Positions 1 through 7,600 of a DNA stretch of 9,732 bases are shown in pieces. The stretch comes from Acidimicrobiaceae bacterium (GTDB lineage: Bacteria; Actinomycetota; Acidimicrobiia; Acidimicrobiales; Ilumatobacteraceae). The notes beneath the pieces were generated by a model. It did not search any database. It was not told the DNA's origin and worked only from the letters and a program-made list of their open reading frames with translations. The translations under genes and the position numbers were made by a program. Every line of letters begins with the position of its first letter. Position 1 is the stretch's first letter. The DNA lies in the NCBI GenBank assembly GCA_006515795.1, contig VFMC01000020.1:1-9732 (forward strand), given 5' to 3'.

Positions 1-44
1 GCGGGCGGGCCTGGCGGCGGAGGATCATGGGAACCGGTGCTCAT
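1..44 (-). CDS. Start of a further operon gene (partial, product unknown)
   Basis: An ATG at 44-42 overlaps the TGA of the two-TM gene (43-41) in a four-base ATGA junction, the usual form of coupled starts in this operon. The frame stays open to the left edge and reads MSTGSHDPPPPGPP. A short polar N-terminus followed by a proline run is common at the start of actinobacterial cytoplasmic or membrane proteins with disordered leaders. The upstream Shine-Dalgarno match is weak (GAGCGG about nine bases before the ATG), so translation probably depends on coupling. Another ATG at 28-26 in a different frame is also open, but it lacks the overlap junction. Only 14 residues are visible, so nothing can be said about function. 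Confidence 0.55.
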   Translation of the reverse strand, partial: MSTGSHDPPPPGPP

Positions 45-298
45 GTCCGGGTCCGCTCAGCATGCTCAGCCCGCCGGCTGCTTCGTGGCGGCTGCGCCGG
101 GAGTGTGTAGGCGAGAGCAACCCCGAACGCCGCACCGATCACGATGACGACGAGCGGCGCGTTGGTGCCGAGCGCGATCCGGGCGAAGTGGATCAGCAGC
201 ATCGCCAACCCGAGGCCGCCGATCGCTCCGGCGACCGCCATCAGCACCGGGCGCCTGCGTACTGTCGAGCCGGGCGAGGTGTCGTAGTGGGCCATCAT
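41..298 (-). CDS. Small two-TM membrane protein, unknown function
   Basis: This is an 85-residue protein with a short polar N-terminus, two hydrophobic helices at about residues 17-38 and 47-66, and an Arg-rich C-terminal tail. The Arg-rich tail and the RRR before helix 1 suggest both ends lie in the cytoplasm (positive-inside rule). It starts immediately after the TGA of the upstream gene (TGAATGATG). A strong AAGGAG ribosome site (plus-strand 302-307) is three bases from the first ATG but six bases from the second ATG at 295-293, so the true start may be the second Met, giving 84 residues. Its place between a one-TM exported protein and another coupled gene suggests a structural or accessory membrane subunit. 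I do not recognise the family. Confidence 0.75.
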   Translation of the reverse strand: MMAHYDTSPGSTVRRRPVLMAVAGAIGGLGLAMLLIHFARIALGTNAPLVVIVIGAAFGVALAYTLPAQPPRSSRRAEHAERTRT

Positions 299-958
299 TC
301 ACTCCTTGTCGTCGGGGACGGATGGACTGAGACGGGATTCGAGCTGTTCGAAGAGCAGGTTGTCGATGGCCCACGTCGGCACACCGAAGATGAACAAGAT
401 GAAGGCGATGACAATCGCAATCACGCCGCCGACGGCGAGGATCGATTCTAAGAACGCGCCGTGCATGCGAATCCAGACCGTCGCGTCGCACGCCGCCCCG
501 TCCGCGCCCCGCAGGCGAACCGTCACGACCTGCAGCCCCGTGAGGTTGCCCGCGTACTTCTTCGCTGCGAACTCCCCGGTGCGGGTGTTGTCACCGATGT
601 CGTTGATCCGCCCCGAGAGCAGATCCTTCTGGGAGATCGTCTCGGCAAGGAAGGCGAGAACACCGATCGCTCCACCAACCTCGACCTTCCATGTGCCGTT
701 GCGCATCACCGCATCGGTCCGCCCTGTGTATCGGACACCTCCGTCGGAGAAGATGTCGAAGGGATCGGCCTTCGTACCGCCGATACCGGGCGCGGCCATC
801 GAGTCGAGCAGCCCTCCCTCGTCGCTGTACGACTGGGCGGTGCCGGAGCAACCCGTAGCGTCGGCGGCAGACGCCGACGACACGGCGGCGATCGGCAGGA
901 ACGTCAGCAACAGGACCACGAACAGCATCCGCCTGATCACTTCTGCGAACCTCCCCAT
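299..958 (-). CDS. Exported single-TM protein with ectodomain, unknown family
   Basis: This 219-residue protein starts at the ATG at 958. A longer frame to 991 exists, but the 958 start has a GGAG 10 bases upstream and gives a clean Sec signal peptide: basic n-region (GRFAEVIRR), hydrophobic core (MLFVVLLLTFLPIAAV) and likely cleavage after SSASA near residue 31. An ectodomain of about 140 residues follows, with two cysteines (about 37 and 157) that could form a disulfide. Then come a TM helix at about 172-194 and a short acidic cytoplasmic tail ending in DDKE. The mature protein is therefore N-out, C-in. The gene overlaps the end of the upstream gene by 22 bases, and the next gene starts directly at its stop. 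I see no catalytic motif. It may be a small ectodomain partner of the larger membrane proteins in the operon; that is inference. Confidence 0.8.
   Translation of the reverse strand: MGRFAEVIRRMLFVVLLLTFLPIAAVSSASAADATGCSGTAQSYSDEGGLLDSMAAPGIGGTKADPFDIFSDGGVRYTGRTDAVMRNGTWKVEVGGAIGVLAFLAETISQKDLLSGRINDIGDNTRTGEFAAKKYAGNLTGLQVVTVRLRGADGAACDATVWIRMHGAFLESILAVGGVIAIVIAFILFIFGVPTWAIDNLLFEQLESRLSPSVPDDKE
302..307 (-). promoter_or_regulatory. Ribosome binding site for the two-TM small gene
   Basis: The minus strand reads AAGGAG inside the last codons of the upstream exported-protein gene. It is three bases from the ATG at 298 and six bases from the ATG at 295. Normal spacing is about 5-9 bases, so the second ATG is the better candidate start. 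Confidence 0.65.
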
Positions 959-2154
959 GCGAGCAGTGCTCCGCCGGCAAGCGAGGTCCACACTCCGAAG
1001 CCGATCACGTCGAGAACGCCCGGCACCTCGCCGCCGAGATCACCCGAGGCACTTACCGCGCGTTGCGTCTGCACGACGAACAGCCCACAGATGGCGATGC
1101 CGACAATGGCGAGCGGGCGCACGGCACGCTCCCAACCACGCATGTGTCGAGCGACAAACGCGCCACCGGCGACGAGCAGTAGTACGAGCCCGATCCGTAG
1201 CCCCGTGCCGGGGTTCTCGTAGTCGACGAGATACTTGATCGCCCCGTCGAACGCCGACACCGTGGGTGCGCCGGCACCGAGGTCGTACCATGGAAGGAAG
1301 GCCCCGAGACCGAGTGCGGCAGCGCCGGCCGACACCGCCCACGTGCTTTTCGAAGGAGTAACGAATCGCTGCCCGGCTTGGCTGGTTGGCTGCGCCGAGG
1401 CGACCGATGCAACCGGTGCGGCTGTTGACCGCGGCGCGGGAACGCTCCAGCCGTGATCCGTGCCGGCACCGCTTGGAACGAGGTCGCGCCCATCGACCCA
1501 CGCCGTCCAGCCGTTGTCGCAGGTGATGTGCGCCCAGTCGCCCCACGTCTCGAGCTGCTGCACGTTCAGCCCAGGATCGAGCGATGGCCCGGGCTGCGCG
1601 TCGCCCGGTTCGGCCCAGGTCGACATGCCGGCGGCAGGCACCACGTGGGTCGCTCGGAACCCTGGTGGCGCAGCGCCGGGCAAGCGGCGCGTGTCGTCCA
1701 CCGGATCGCTCGGCACGAGCTCGTGCTCGTCGGGCACTTCGGGCCAGGTCGCATCCGGGTGCTCAGCGATGAACCGCTCGTAGTCGCCGGCGAGACCTTC
1801 GGCTCCGGCCAGCAACTGCTCGAGCTCCGGATCGCTGTCTGGTTCGGGATCGAGCTCGAACACGGCCCGATCGACGCGCAGCCCGCCGGGCGGCGTCGAC
1901 TGTTCCCACGCCGATGACGTCCAGCGCCACCAGACCCCGCCGTCGTGGCGCCAGCTGATGTGACTGTCATCGACGAAAGTGATCTCGCCGAACGCGATCC
2001 GCAGATCCTCGGCGACGTCGGCTTCGGACATGCCATCGGCGACGAGCATCGCCCTGATCTCCTCCGTCTGGTGCTGCCACTGTTCCGGTGTGATGCGCTC
2101 GTCGGTGCCCGGGAACTCGACCCGCTCCGACGTTGGACCCTGTGATGGATTCAC
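937..2154 (-). CDS. Membrane protein: Trp-rich segment, SH3-like domain, four TM helices
   Basis: This 405-residue protein starts at GTG 2154, supported by a strong GGAGGGG site eight bases upstream (plus-strand 2163-2169) in the 19-base gap after the coiled-coil gene. In order it has: a helical segment (about 22-58); a Trp-rich stretch (66-84, containing SWRHDGGVWWRW); an acidic, Pro-rich linker with a helix (about 108-132); an SH3-like beta domain at about 168-226 (THVVPAAGMSTW through GWTAWVDGRDLV); a Ser/Ala/Pro linker; and four TM helices at about 271-289, 319-337, 345-363 and 379-400. The first helix ends in FLPWYD, a motif I associate with actinobacterial four-TM proteins. There is no signal peptide, so the N-terminal domains probably lie in the cytoplasm. 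That is unusual, because bacterial SH3-like domains more often sit outside the membrane. Function is unknown; a membrane scaffold is plausible. Confidence 0.85.
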   Translation of the reverse strand: MNPSQGPTSERVEFPGTDERITPEQWQHQTEEIRAMLVADGMSEADVAEDLRIAFGEITFVDDSHISWRHDGGVWWRWTSSAWEQSTPPGGLRVDRAVFELDPEPDSDPELEQLLAGAEGLAGDYERFIAEHPDATWPEVPDEHELVPSDPVDDTRRLPGAAPPGFRATHVVPAAGMSTWAEPGDAQPGPSLDPGLNVQQLETWGDWAHITCDNGWTAWVDGRDLVPSGAGTDHGWSVPAPRSTAAPVASVASAQPTSQAGQRFVTPSKSTWAVSAGAAALGLGAFLPWYDLGAGAPTVSAFDGAIKYLVDYENPGTGLRIGLVLLLVAGGAFVARHMRGWERAVRPLAIVGIAICGLFVVQTQRAVSASGDLGGEVPGVLDVIGFGVWTSLAGGALLAWGGSQK

Positions 2155-2162
2155 TGCCCCGT

Positions 2163-2169
2163 CCCCTCC
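2163..2169 (-). promoter_or_regulatory. Ribosome binding site deciding a GTG start
   Basis: On the minus strand this reads GGAGGGG, a near-perfect Shine-Dalgarno, eight bases before the GTG at 2154-2152. It is the best ribosome site for any of the larger genes here and supports the GTG over downstream ATG codons of the SH3-like/four-TM gene. It lies in the 19-base gap after the coiled-coil gene's TGA (2176-2174), so this gene can be loaded independently of coupling. Confidence 0.7.
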
Positions 2170-2173
2170 GTGT

Positions 2174-4258
2174 TCATCTCGCCTCCACCGCTCCTCGTGA
2201 CGCGTGTTGGATGCATTGCTCCACCCGGCCGTGCAGGGTGCGGGTCACGCTGCGCTGCTGGCGGATCGCCTTCTCCAACAGCACGACGCGGCGCAACAGT
2301 TCGGCGATGTGCTGCTGACCGCGGATGAGGATCTCGTACGCCTCGGGGATCGACTGCGTTCGCCCGAATCCCCGCTCGAACGCCGACACCAGTGGCGACA
2401 ACACCCAGCCGATGGCCTGGCCGCCACCCTGCAACGCCCGGCGACCGAAGCTCACACCGGTCAGCGGACCTGCGAGGTCGATGCTGCGCTGCGCGGCGGC
2501 AAGCGCCGAGGTCGCCATCGACTGTTGATTCAGCGCGTCCTTCACCGACCGCTGGGCGGCCTGGTGGGCGGCCCTCGCCTCCGCCTGGAGCCGTGCCTCG
2601 GTCGTCGTCGCACTGGCGACGAGGCGATCGTGCGCGGCCATCTGTGACTCCAGGTGGGCACGCTGGACGTTGCCGGATGCATCGAGCTGGGTCCCGAGAT
2701 CGACCCTGCGACGAACGAGGTCGGCATGGGCCGCCTCGATCGCTGTCCGCCGGGTCTTGAGCGGCTGAAGCCGCGACCAGGTGCGTTGGAGATCGGCGTT
2801 CAGGTCTGCGAGGTCGTCGACGTTGTCGGTGAGGCTGATCAGCTTGCGCAGACGGGCGGCTTCCTTCTCGATGTCAGCCAACGGCCGGAGAACGTCGGCG
2901 AGGTTCCGTGCCTCGAGGCCGATCTGACGATTCACAGCTGCCAGGTCGCGGCGCAGCAGTTGCGACAATCGAAGACCGGACTTCGCACCATCGAGCGCCG
3001 TCCGAGAGGCCGCAACGTTGTTTCGAAGCGTCCGGACCTCACTGCTGGTGGCGATCGTCCTCAGCCGTTGCGCCGCCTCGGCGAGCCGAACCTGCGCCAC
3101 ACCCGCTGCTTGCTTCGCAGCGTCGACGAGTCCACGGAGCCGGCCTAGCCGTGCGGTCATCGCCGGCGACAGGTTCATCGGCGGCTTCCAGGTGTCGGCC
3201 TGGTGCGGAGCGGGCTTGAGGATTCGACCACGAATACTGTCGACCGCGCTCAGCGGCCCCCCGATGAGCCGACCGGCTTCGATCCCGGCGAGTGCGTTGA
3301 ACCGCAGGACGTTGTGGTGCTGGATCTTCTCCGAGCGCTCCAACGACTCACGAACGTTCACGACAGCCTCCTCGAGCGTCCCAAGGCTCTCCCGCGCCGT
3401 GGTGTATCGCCGGTCGATGTCGACGCACTGCGGCGGCACGGTTGTCGCGCCACCGGGAAGCCGTCGCGATGGACCTGGTCGCCGTGGACGCCGGCGCCGC
3501 CAGATCTCAACGCCGCCGACGGTGATCACGCCGGCCACCGTCAGGATCGTCACCACCGACGGCCCACCACCGCCGGCGCCGTCCGTCGCGCCACCGCCTT
3601 CGATCGGGGGGATGAAGCACGACTCGTCGCCGGTCGGGCGATGGGCGGCGGCGATCGTGCGGCCGACGGCCTCGACCGTTCCGTTGATGCTGATCCGTTC
3701 GGCTTCGGGTGGGCCGCCGGGCGCTCGCTCGTTCGTCAGCAGCACGAGTGTGCCGACCGTGTGCGAGTTGTACCGAATCCAGGCCTTCTCCATCAGGGTG
3801 AAGGGGAACTCGAAGAACGACGAGAAGATCCCGTCTCTCTGCGGGTTGTCCTTGTTCTCAGCGAGCGGCCCCTCCTCACTGATCACCTTGGAATCCGAGC
3901 GGAACGTCTCGGTCTCGCGCTTTCCGGTCTTGCCGCGGAACGCCTCATCGGCCTCGTCTTCCGTGCAGAAGTACTCGATCGTGATCGCGGCACCCGACAG
4001 CGCGGCATCGCCGACGACAGCGGGCGCCCGATCGATTCGGTAGTTGCACAGCACGGTGCGCTCACCGAGTCCGCTCGCATCCTCGATCACCTCCCAGCCT
4101 TCGGGAACGCCCTCGTCACAGGCGTGCAACGTCACCGTGTCACCCGTATCGGACGGCGGTTGGTCCTGTGCGTCGGCCCTCGCGGCAAGCGGAGCGGCGA
4201 GCGCGGCGACACCGGTTGCGAGCCCGGCCAGCCGGCGGAACCAGCGGATGTCGCTCAC
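2174..4258 (-). CDS. Exported single-TM protein with long cytoplasmic coiled coil
   Basis: This 694-residue protein starts at GTG 4258, which overlaps the upstream TGA by four bases (GTGA); a GAGG lies 10 bases upstream. A signal peptide covers about residues 1-30 (RWFRRLAGLATG core, cleavage near ARADA). The ectodomain at about 31-230 has four cysteines (47, 71, 98, 214), enough for two disulfides, and ends in a Gly-rich stretch. A TM helix at about 234-251 is followed at once by a strongly basic stop-transfer run (WRRRRPRRP). The remaining roughly 440 residues should be cytoplasmic. From about 283 to 600 they are Ala/Leu/Arg/Glu-rich and helical with heptad-like spacing, as in coiled coils of SMC-like or envelope scaffold proteins. 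A Gly-rich break near 600-620 precedes a last helix pair (about 638-682). No ATPase motif is present. It probably links an external ligand or partner to a cytoplasmic rod. The ectodomain family was not recognised. Confidence 0.85.
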   Translation of the reverse strand: MSDIRWFRRLAGLATGVAALAAPLAARADAQDQPPSDTGDTVTLHACDEGVPEGWEVIEDASGLGERTVLCNYRIDRAPAVVGDAALSGAAITIEYFCTEDEADEAFRGKTGKRETETFRSDSKVISEEGPLAENKDNPQRDGIFSSFFEFPFTLMEKAWIRYNSHTVGTLVLLTNERAPGGPPEAERISINGTVEAVGRTIAAAHRPTGDESCFIPPIEGGGATDGAGGGGPSVVTILTVAGVITVGGVEIWRRRRPRRPGPSRRLPGGATTVPPQCVDIDRRYTTARESLGTLEEAVVNVRESLERSEKIQHHNVLRFNALAGIEAGRLIGGPLSAVDSIRGRILKPAPHQADTWKPPMNLSPAMTARLGRLRGLVDAAKQAAGVAQVRLAEAAQRLRTIATSSEVRTLRNNVAASRTALDGAKSGLRLSQLLRRDLAAVNRQIGLEARNLADVLRPLADIEKEAARLRKLISLTDNVDDLADLNADLQRTWSRLQPLKTRRTAIEAAHADLVRRRVDLGTQLDASGNVQRAHLESQMAAHDRLVASATTTEARLQAEARAAHQAAQRSVKDALNQQSMATSALAAAQRSIDLAGPLTGVSFGRRALQGGGQAIGWVLSPLVSAFERGFGRTQSIPEAYEILIRGQQHIAELLRRVVLLEKAIRQQRSVTRTLHGRVEQCIQHASRGAVEAR

Positions 4259-4656
4259 GAGGACCGGGCCTCGGCGGTCGAGGCGACCGAACGCAGCGCG
4301 TCAACCGCACGGCGCCAACGCTCGATGTCGGTACGAAGGACAGCACCGTGTGGTGCGCTGACCGTGATCCCGTCGTAGCGCAGCCAGGTGCCGTGTTCGA
4401 GGTCGAGCAACCACGCCTCGTCTGTGCGACAGATCAGGCCGGTGCGCAGCAGCGTGCGCCGTAGCTCCGCATCGGTGAGGAGACCGGCGGCATGATCCGC
4501 AAGCGCAGCTCGGCAGGTCTCCAACGCGGCCGCAAGTTGCAGCGCCCGCACAGCACCATCGGCCGCGATCGGCCGGAGGTGTCCACCGTCGCCGTGTGCA
4601 TCCGGTCCGCTGCTCTCGACGTTCGTCTCCGCCTCACCCACACGCCCAACGTGCAC
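4255..4656 (-). CDS. Small cytoplasmic protein, unknown, start uncertain
   Basis: The frame runs open back to 4896, inside the regulator gene, but its Ser/Arg/Pro-rich front part is only a shadow of that gene. The likely starts are GTG 4656 (133 residues, used here) or GTG 4641 (128 residues); neither has a good Shine-Dalgarno. From about residue 34 the protein is helical (LQLAAALETCRAALADHAAG, then TDAELRRTLLRTGL). A short Trp-containing beta-like segment follows (AWLLDLEHGTWLRYDG), then a C-terminal helix (about 108-130). No signal peptide or TM helix is visible. The helix-then-Trp/beta order resembles the N-terminal part of the SH3-like/four-TM protein in the same operon. Its stop overlaps the next gene's GTG by four bases, so the two are coupled. 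It may be a small adaptor or chaperone for the following membrane proteins; I do not recognise the family. Confidence 0.65.
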   Translation of the reverse strand: MHVGRVGEAETNVESSGPDAHGDGGHLRPIAADGAVRALQLAAALETCRAALADHAAGLLTDAELRRTLLRTGLICRTDEAWLLDLEHGTWLRYDGITVSAPHGAVLRTDIERWRRAVDALRSVASTAEARSS

Positions 4657-4684
4657 CGCCGCTGCAAGCGACGTGCAAGCGAAG
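4652..4684 (-). repeat. Direct repeat with 11-base period after the regulator gene
   Basis: On the plus strand TGCAAGCGA occurs perfectly at 4663-4671 and 4674-4682, an 11-base period with only two bases between copies. A degenerate third copy (TGCACCGCC) sits in the same register at 4652-4660. In the direction of transcription the unit reads TCGCTTGCA. Known SARP activators bind heptamer direct repeats with an 11-base period, so this could be an operator for the adjacent SARP-type regulator. It fills the gap between that gene and the next. The third copy overlaps the GTG at 4656 of the small gene, and no convincing -10 element follows. The repeat itself is plain in the sequence; its role as an operator is inference. 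Confidence 0.45.
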
Positions 4685-4687
4685 CCG

Positions 4688-7600
4688 TCAGCGGAACTGC
4701 GTGACGAGCTGCTCGACGGCGGCTGATGGTTGAAGATCGAGTTCGGCGAGCGCGGCTCGGCACCGCTCGTAGGCACGTCGACAACCGGCATGATCTCCTT
4801 GCACGACCCGCAGCCGGATGGAGAGCTGGTGCAGTTCCTCGTCCCATCGGTCCTCGGCGAGCGCTCGTTCAACGACCACGTCCGCCTCCGCGGCACGTCT
4901 CGCCGCGATCAACAGCGCGACCGCCCGTTTCGACGCCGCCAGGCATCGCGCCCGAAGTCGCTCACGGGTGTCGCGGGCCCAGTCCAGATCAGCCAGATCC
5001 TCGAATGCATCACCGCCCCAACGCGCCAACGCTTCGAGCAACTTCTGCAGTTCGAGAGTCGGCTGCGCCGCAGCACGGTGCTGCGCAGCCTGGTCGAGCC
5101 GGGCCTCGACGTCCCACACGTCGACGTCGAGCTCCAAGCACGGCCGCAGCGAGAGCACGCCGGCGTCCTGCTGCAGAAACCACGGCGCGTCACCCTTCTC
5201 CCGGTCGGGTTCGAGCAGCGCCTGGACGTAGCTCAGTGTCATTCGCAGGTTCGCGGATGCCGCCGCCTCCGTCGCATCCGGCCACAGCAGGTCGGCCAGC
5301 CGTTGGCGGCGAACGCGCCGATGGATGGCCAAGCACGCGAGCAGTTGACGTACACGCAAGCGCCGCCAGCTGGGGTCATCCACCGCGTCCGCGCCGCGCA
5401 CCAGGGTGGCCGCGCCGAAGAACCGGATGATGATTGGGCGGTCGGGTGGAATCGGGATGTCGGCCGCCAGGCCGCTCGCCCGTCGACGCACCGCGCCGTC
5501 GCCATGGCGCGCCGCGTCGTGGAGCGCGGCCCGAACAGGCACCGGCCAGCGCTCGGCGAGCGTGCGGGTGAGCTCCAAACCGTTTCGGGGTGACACCGAC
5601 CGGACCACGAGTTCGGTCGTCAACCGTACCCCGAGGGCCGCAACGGCCGCCTCGACGTCGTCGAGCAGCGCCGGCGGATCAGCAGTTCCACCCGCTCGCA
5701 GCACGATCAAGGCCCGACAGGCATCGAGCACCCGGAGCCGGGGCGCGGCGCTGTCGATCGAATCGAGCATCTCCCGCGCCGGTCCATGCAGGAGGTAGGC
5801 GTGGGCCGGTATCCACAGCACCGCTTGCGCCGCGCCCGCCGCATCGAGATCGTGCCGCAGGCCACGATCCAGCTCTGCCGCGGCTCCCGCTTCATCGCCA
5901 CAGGCGACCGCGAGCGCCGCCGCGGCGACCGCGCGAAACCCATCGACGAGCGGCCGACGTGTCGGCCCGTCGAGCAGCACATCGACATGGGCCAGCGACT
6001 CTGCCGCGCCGGCGACGTCGCCGGTGTTCGCCCGCGCCACGGCGCCCATGGCCAGCTGCGGAACGCGTTCGGAGATCGCGAACCGGCGCCCCGGGTCGTC
6101 GAATTCGGCCCAGTCGATCTCGCCGAGCCGGCCTCGGACGAGAGCTACTGCAGCAGGCAACATCAACGACCATCCGGAACCAGCGGCGGGAACGATCGCC
6201 AGCGCGGCGCGAGCCGATTCCTCGGCGTCGTCGACGGCGGCGGGAGCGTTGCCCAGCGCGAGCAACGACACGGCGCGGTAGTAGCCGGGGAAGTGCCGCA
6301 GACGGGGCTCGAGAGCACCGCATTCGTCGGCGGCGCGCATGCAGTCCTGGTGACGGCCGTCGATCATCGCGATGGTCGCCGTGTTGATCGATCGGAACTG
6401 CTCGATCGGCGCACCCAAGCTCAGGAGTTCGTCGATGCGATCGCGGCAGGCGACCATCCATCGGGGATCGGCGCGTACCACAGCGGTGTAGCAGGCGCGC
6501 ACCCTCGCCGCGTTCTCCCTGGCGACATCGCCGCGAGCTTGGAACGCTCGGCTCGCCGATTCGATGCCATCGACAGCGATCGGGATCCACGGATCGGATC
6601 CGCGGGCGATCATGCCGCGGGCATAGGCGACCTCCGGCTCGTCGACATACTCCGCAGGGACGAGGTCGCACCAACGGTTCATGACATCAGCCCAGGGCGG
6701 GTTGGTCTGGTCGTTGCACGCGTCGAACAGAACGGGCAACGCGGCCTGCCACTCTCCGGCGACCGCCAGCAGTTCGAACGCGGTCGCGTGGTGCCCGCGT
6801 TGTTGCAACACCGAAGCCGCCTTCAACCGGGTGGCGGCGACCTCTTCCGCCGACAACTCATCGGCGAGCCACTGCTCCCAGAGCGCATGGGGCCGGATCG
6901 AGCCAGATCCGTCGACCGTCACGAGAGGGAGGCGAGCGAGTTGTTGGTGGTCGACTGGATGGCCACAAACTTCGGCGGCAAGCGCGGCATCGGCCCCGCC
7001 GACGGCGGCGAGGCAGGCGAGGTCCTTCCGCTGTTCGGCGGAAAGGCCGACCAACACCTCCTCGGCGACGAACCGCTCGGCGACATCCCCACCGGCACTC
7101 GCAGTCAGCTCGACGAGTGCCGGCCACCCGGCCAAGTCGCGGATGTCATCGGCATCGAGCCCGTGCCCTGCAACGAGCCGGCGCATCTCGTCGTCATCGA
7201 GACGAAGGTCCGTCTCGGTCAGGTCGTCTGCGCGGGAGTGGCTGACGAGCCGTGCCGTGGGGATCGGCGGGCGTCGCCGTCCAGCGACCACGAGATGACC
7301 GTTCTCGGGGAGCTTCGTGGCGAGATCGGCCAACGCCAGCTCACCGGCCGAGCCTTGGTCGAGCAGGTGCGCATCGTCGAGCACCAGGCAGACCTGCTCC
7401 GGTGCGCAGCTCCAGATGGCCGCACAGACATCGTCGACCGTCGGCTCGGCCGTGTCCGTGCCGCGGCCGCGGCGTACGGCCGACAACAGCGAACCGAGCA
7501 GTGTCGACGCCGACGAGTCCGCCGGTTCACAGCCGAGCCACACGTCCCGCCCGTGCCGATCGAGGTCGTGGTCGGCCAGGGCATGTACGAGCAGCGTCGT

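Noticed and set aside
959..991. Upstream start for the exported single-TM protein
   Set aside because: It adds a non-signal-like stretch (DLACRRSTAR) and increases the overlap to 55 bases; the ATG at 958 has a ribosome site and a proper signal peptide.
306..1238. Plus-strand open frame of 310 codons
   Set aside because: It covers two minus-strand genes with good starts and membrane segments, and its own product is Arg/Ser/Pro-rich without features.
2174..4258. SMC or chromosome-segregation ATPase
   Set aside because: The coiled coil is suggestive, but there is no Walker A or signature motif, and a signal peptide plus TM helix place it in the envelope.
3203..4378. Plus-strand open frame of 391 codons
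   Set aside because: Antisense to the signal-peptide/coiled-coil gene and low-complexity in translation; typical of GC-rich shadow frames.
4657..4896. N-terminal extension of the small protein into the regulator gene
   Set aside because: The sequence is Ser/Arg/Pro-rich and lies antiphase within the BTAD-coding region; a GTG just after the regulator's stop is more likely.
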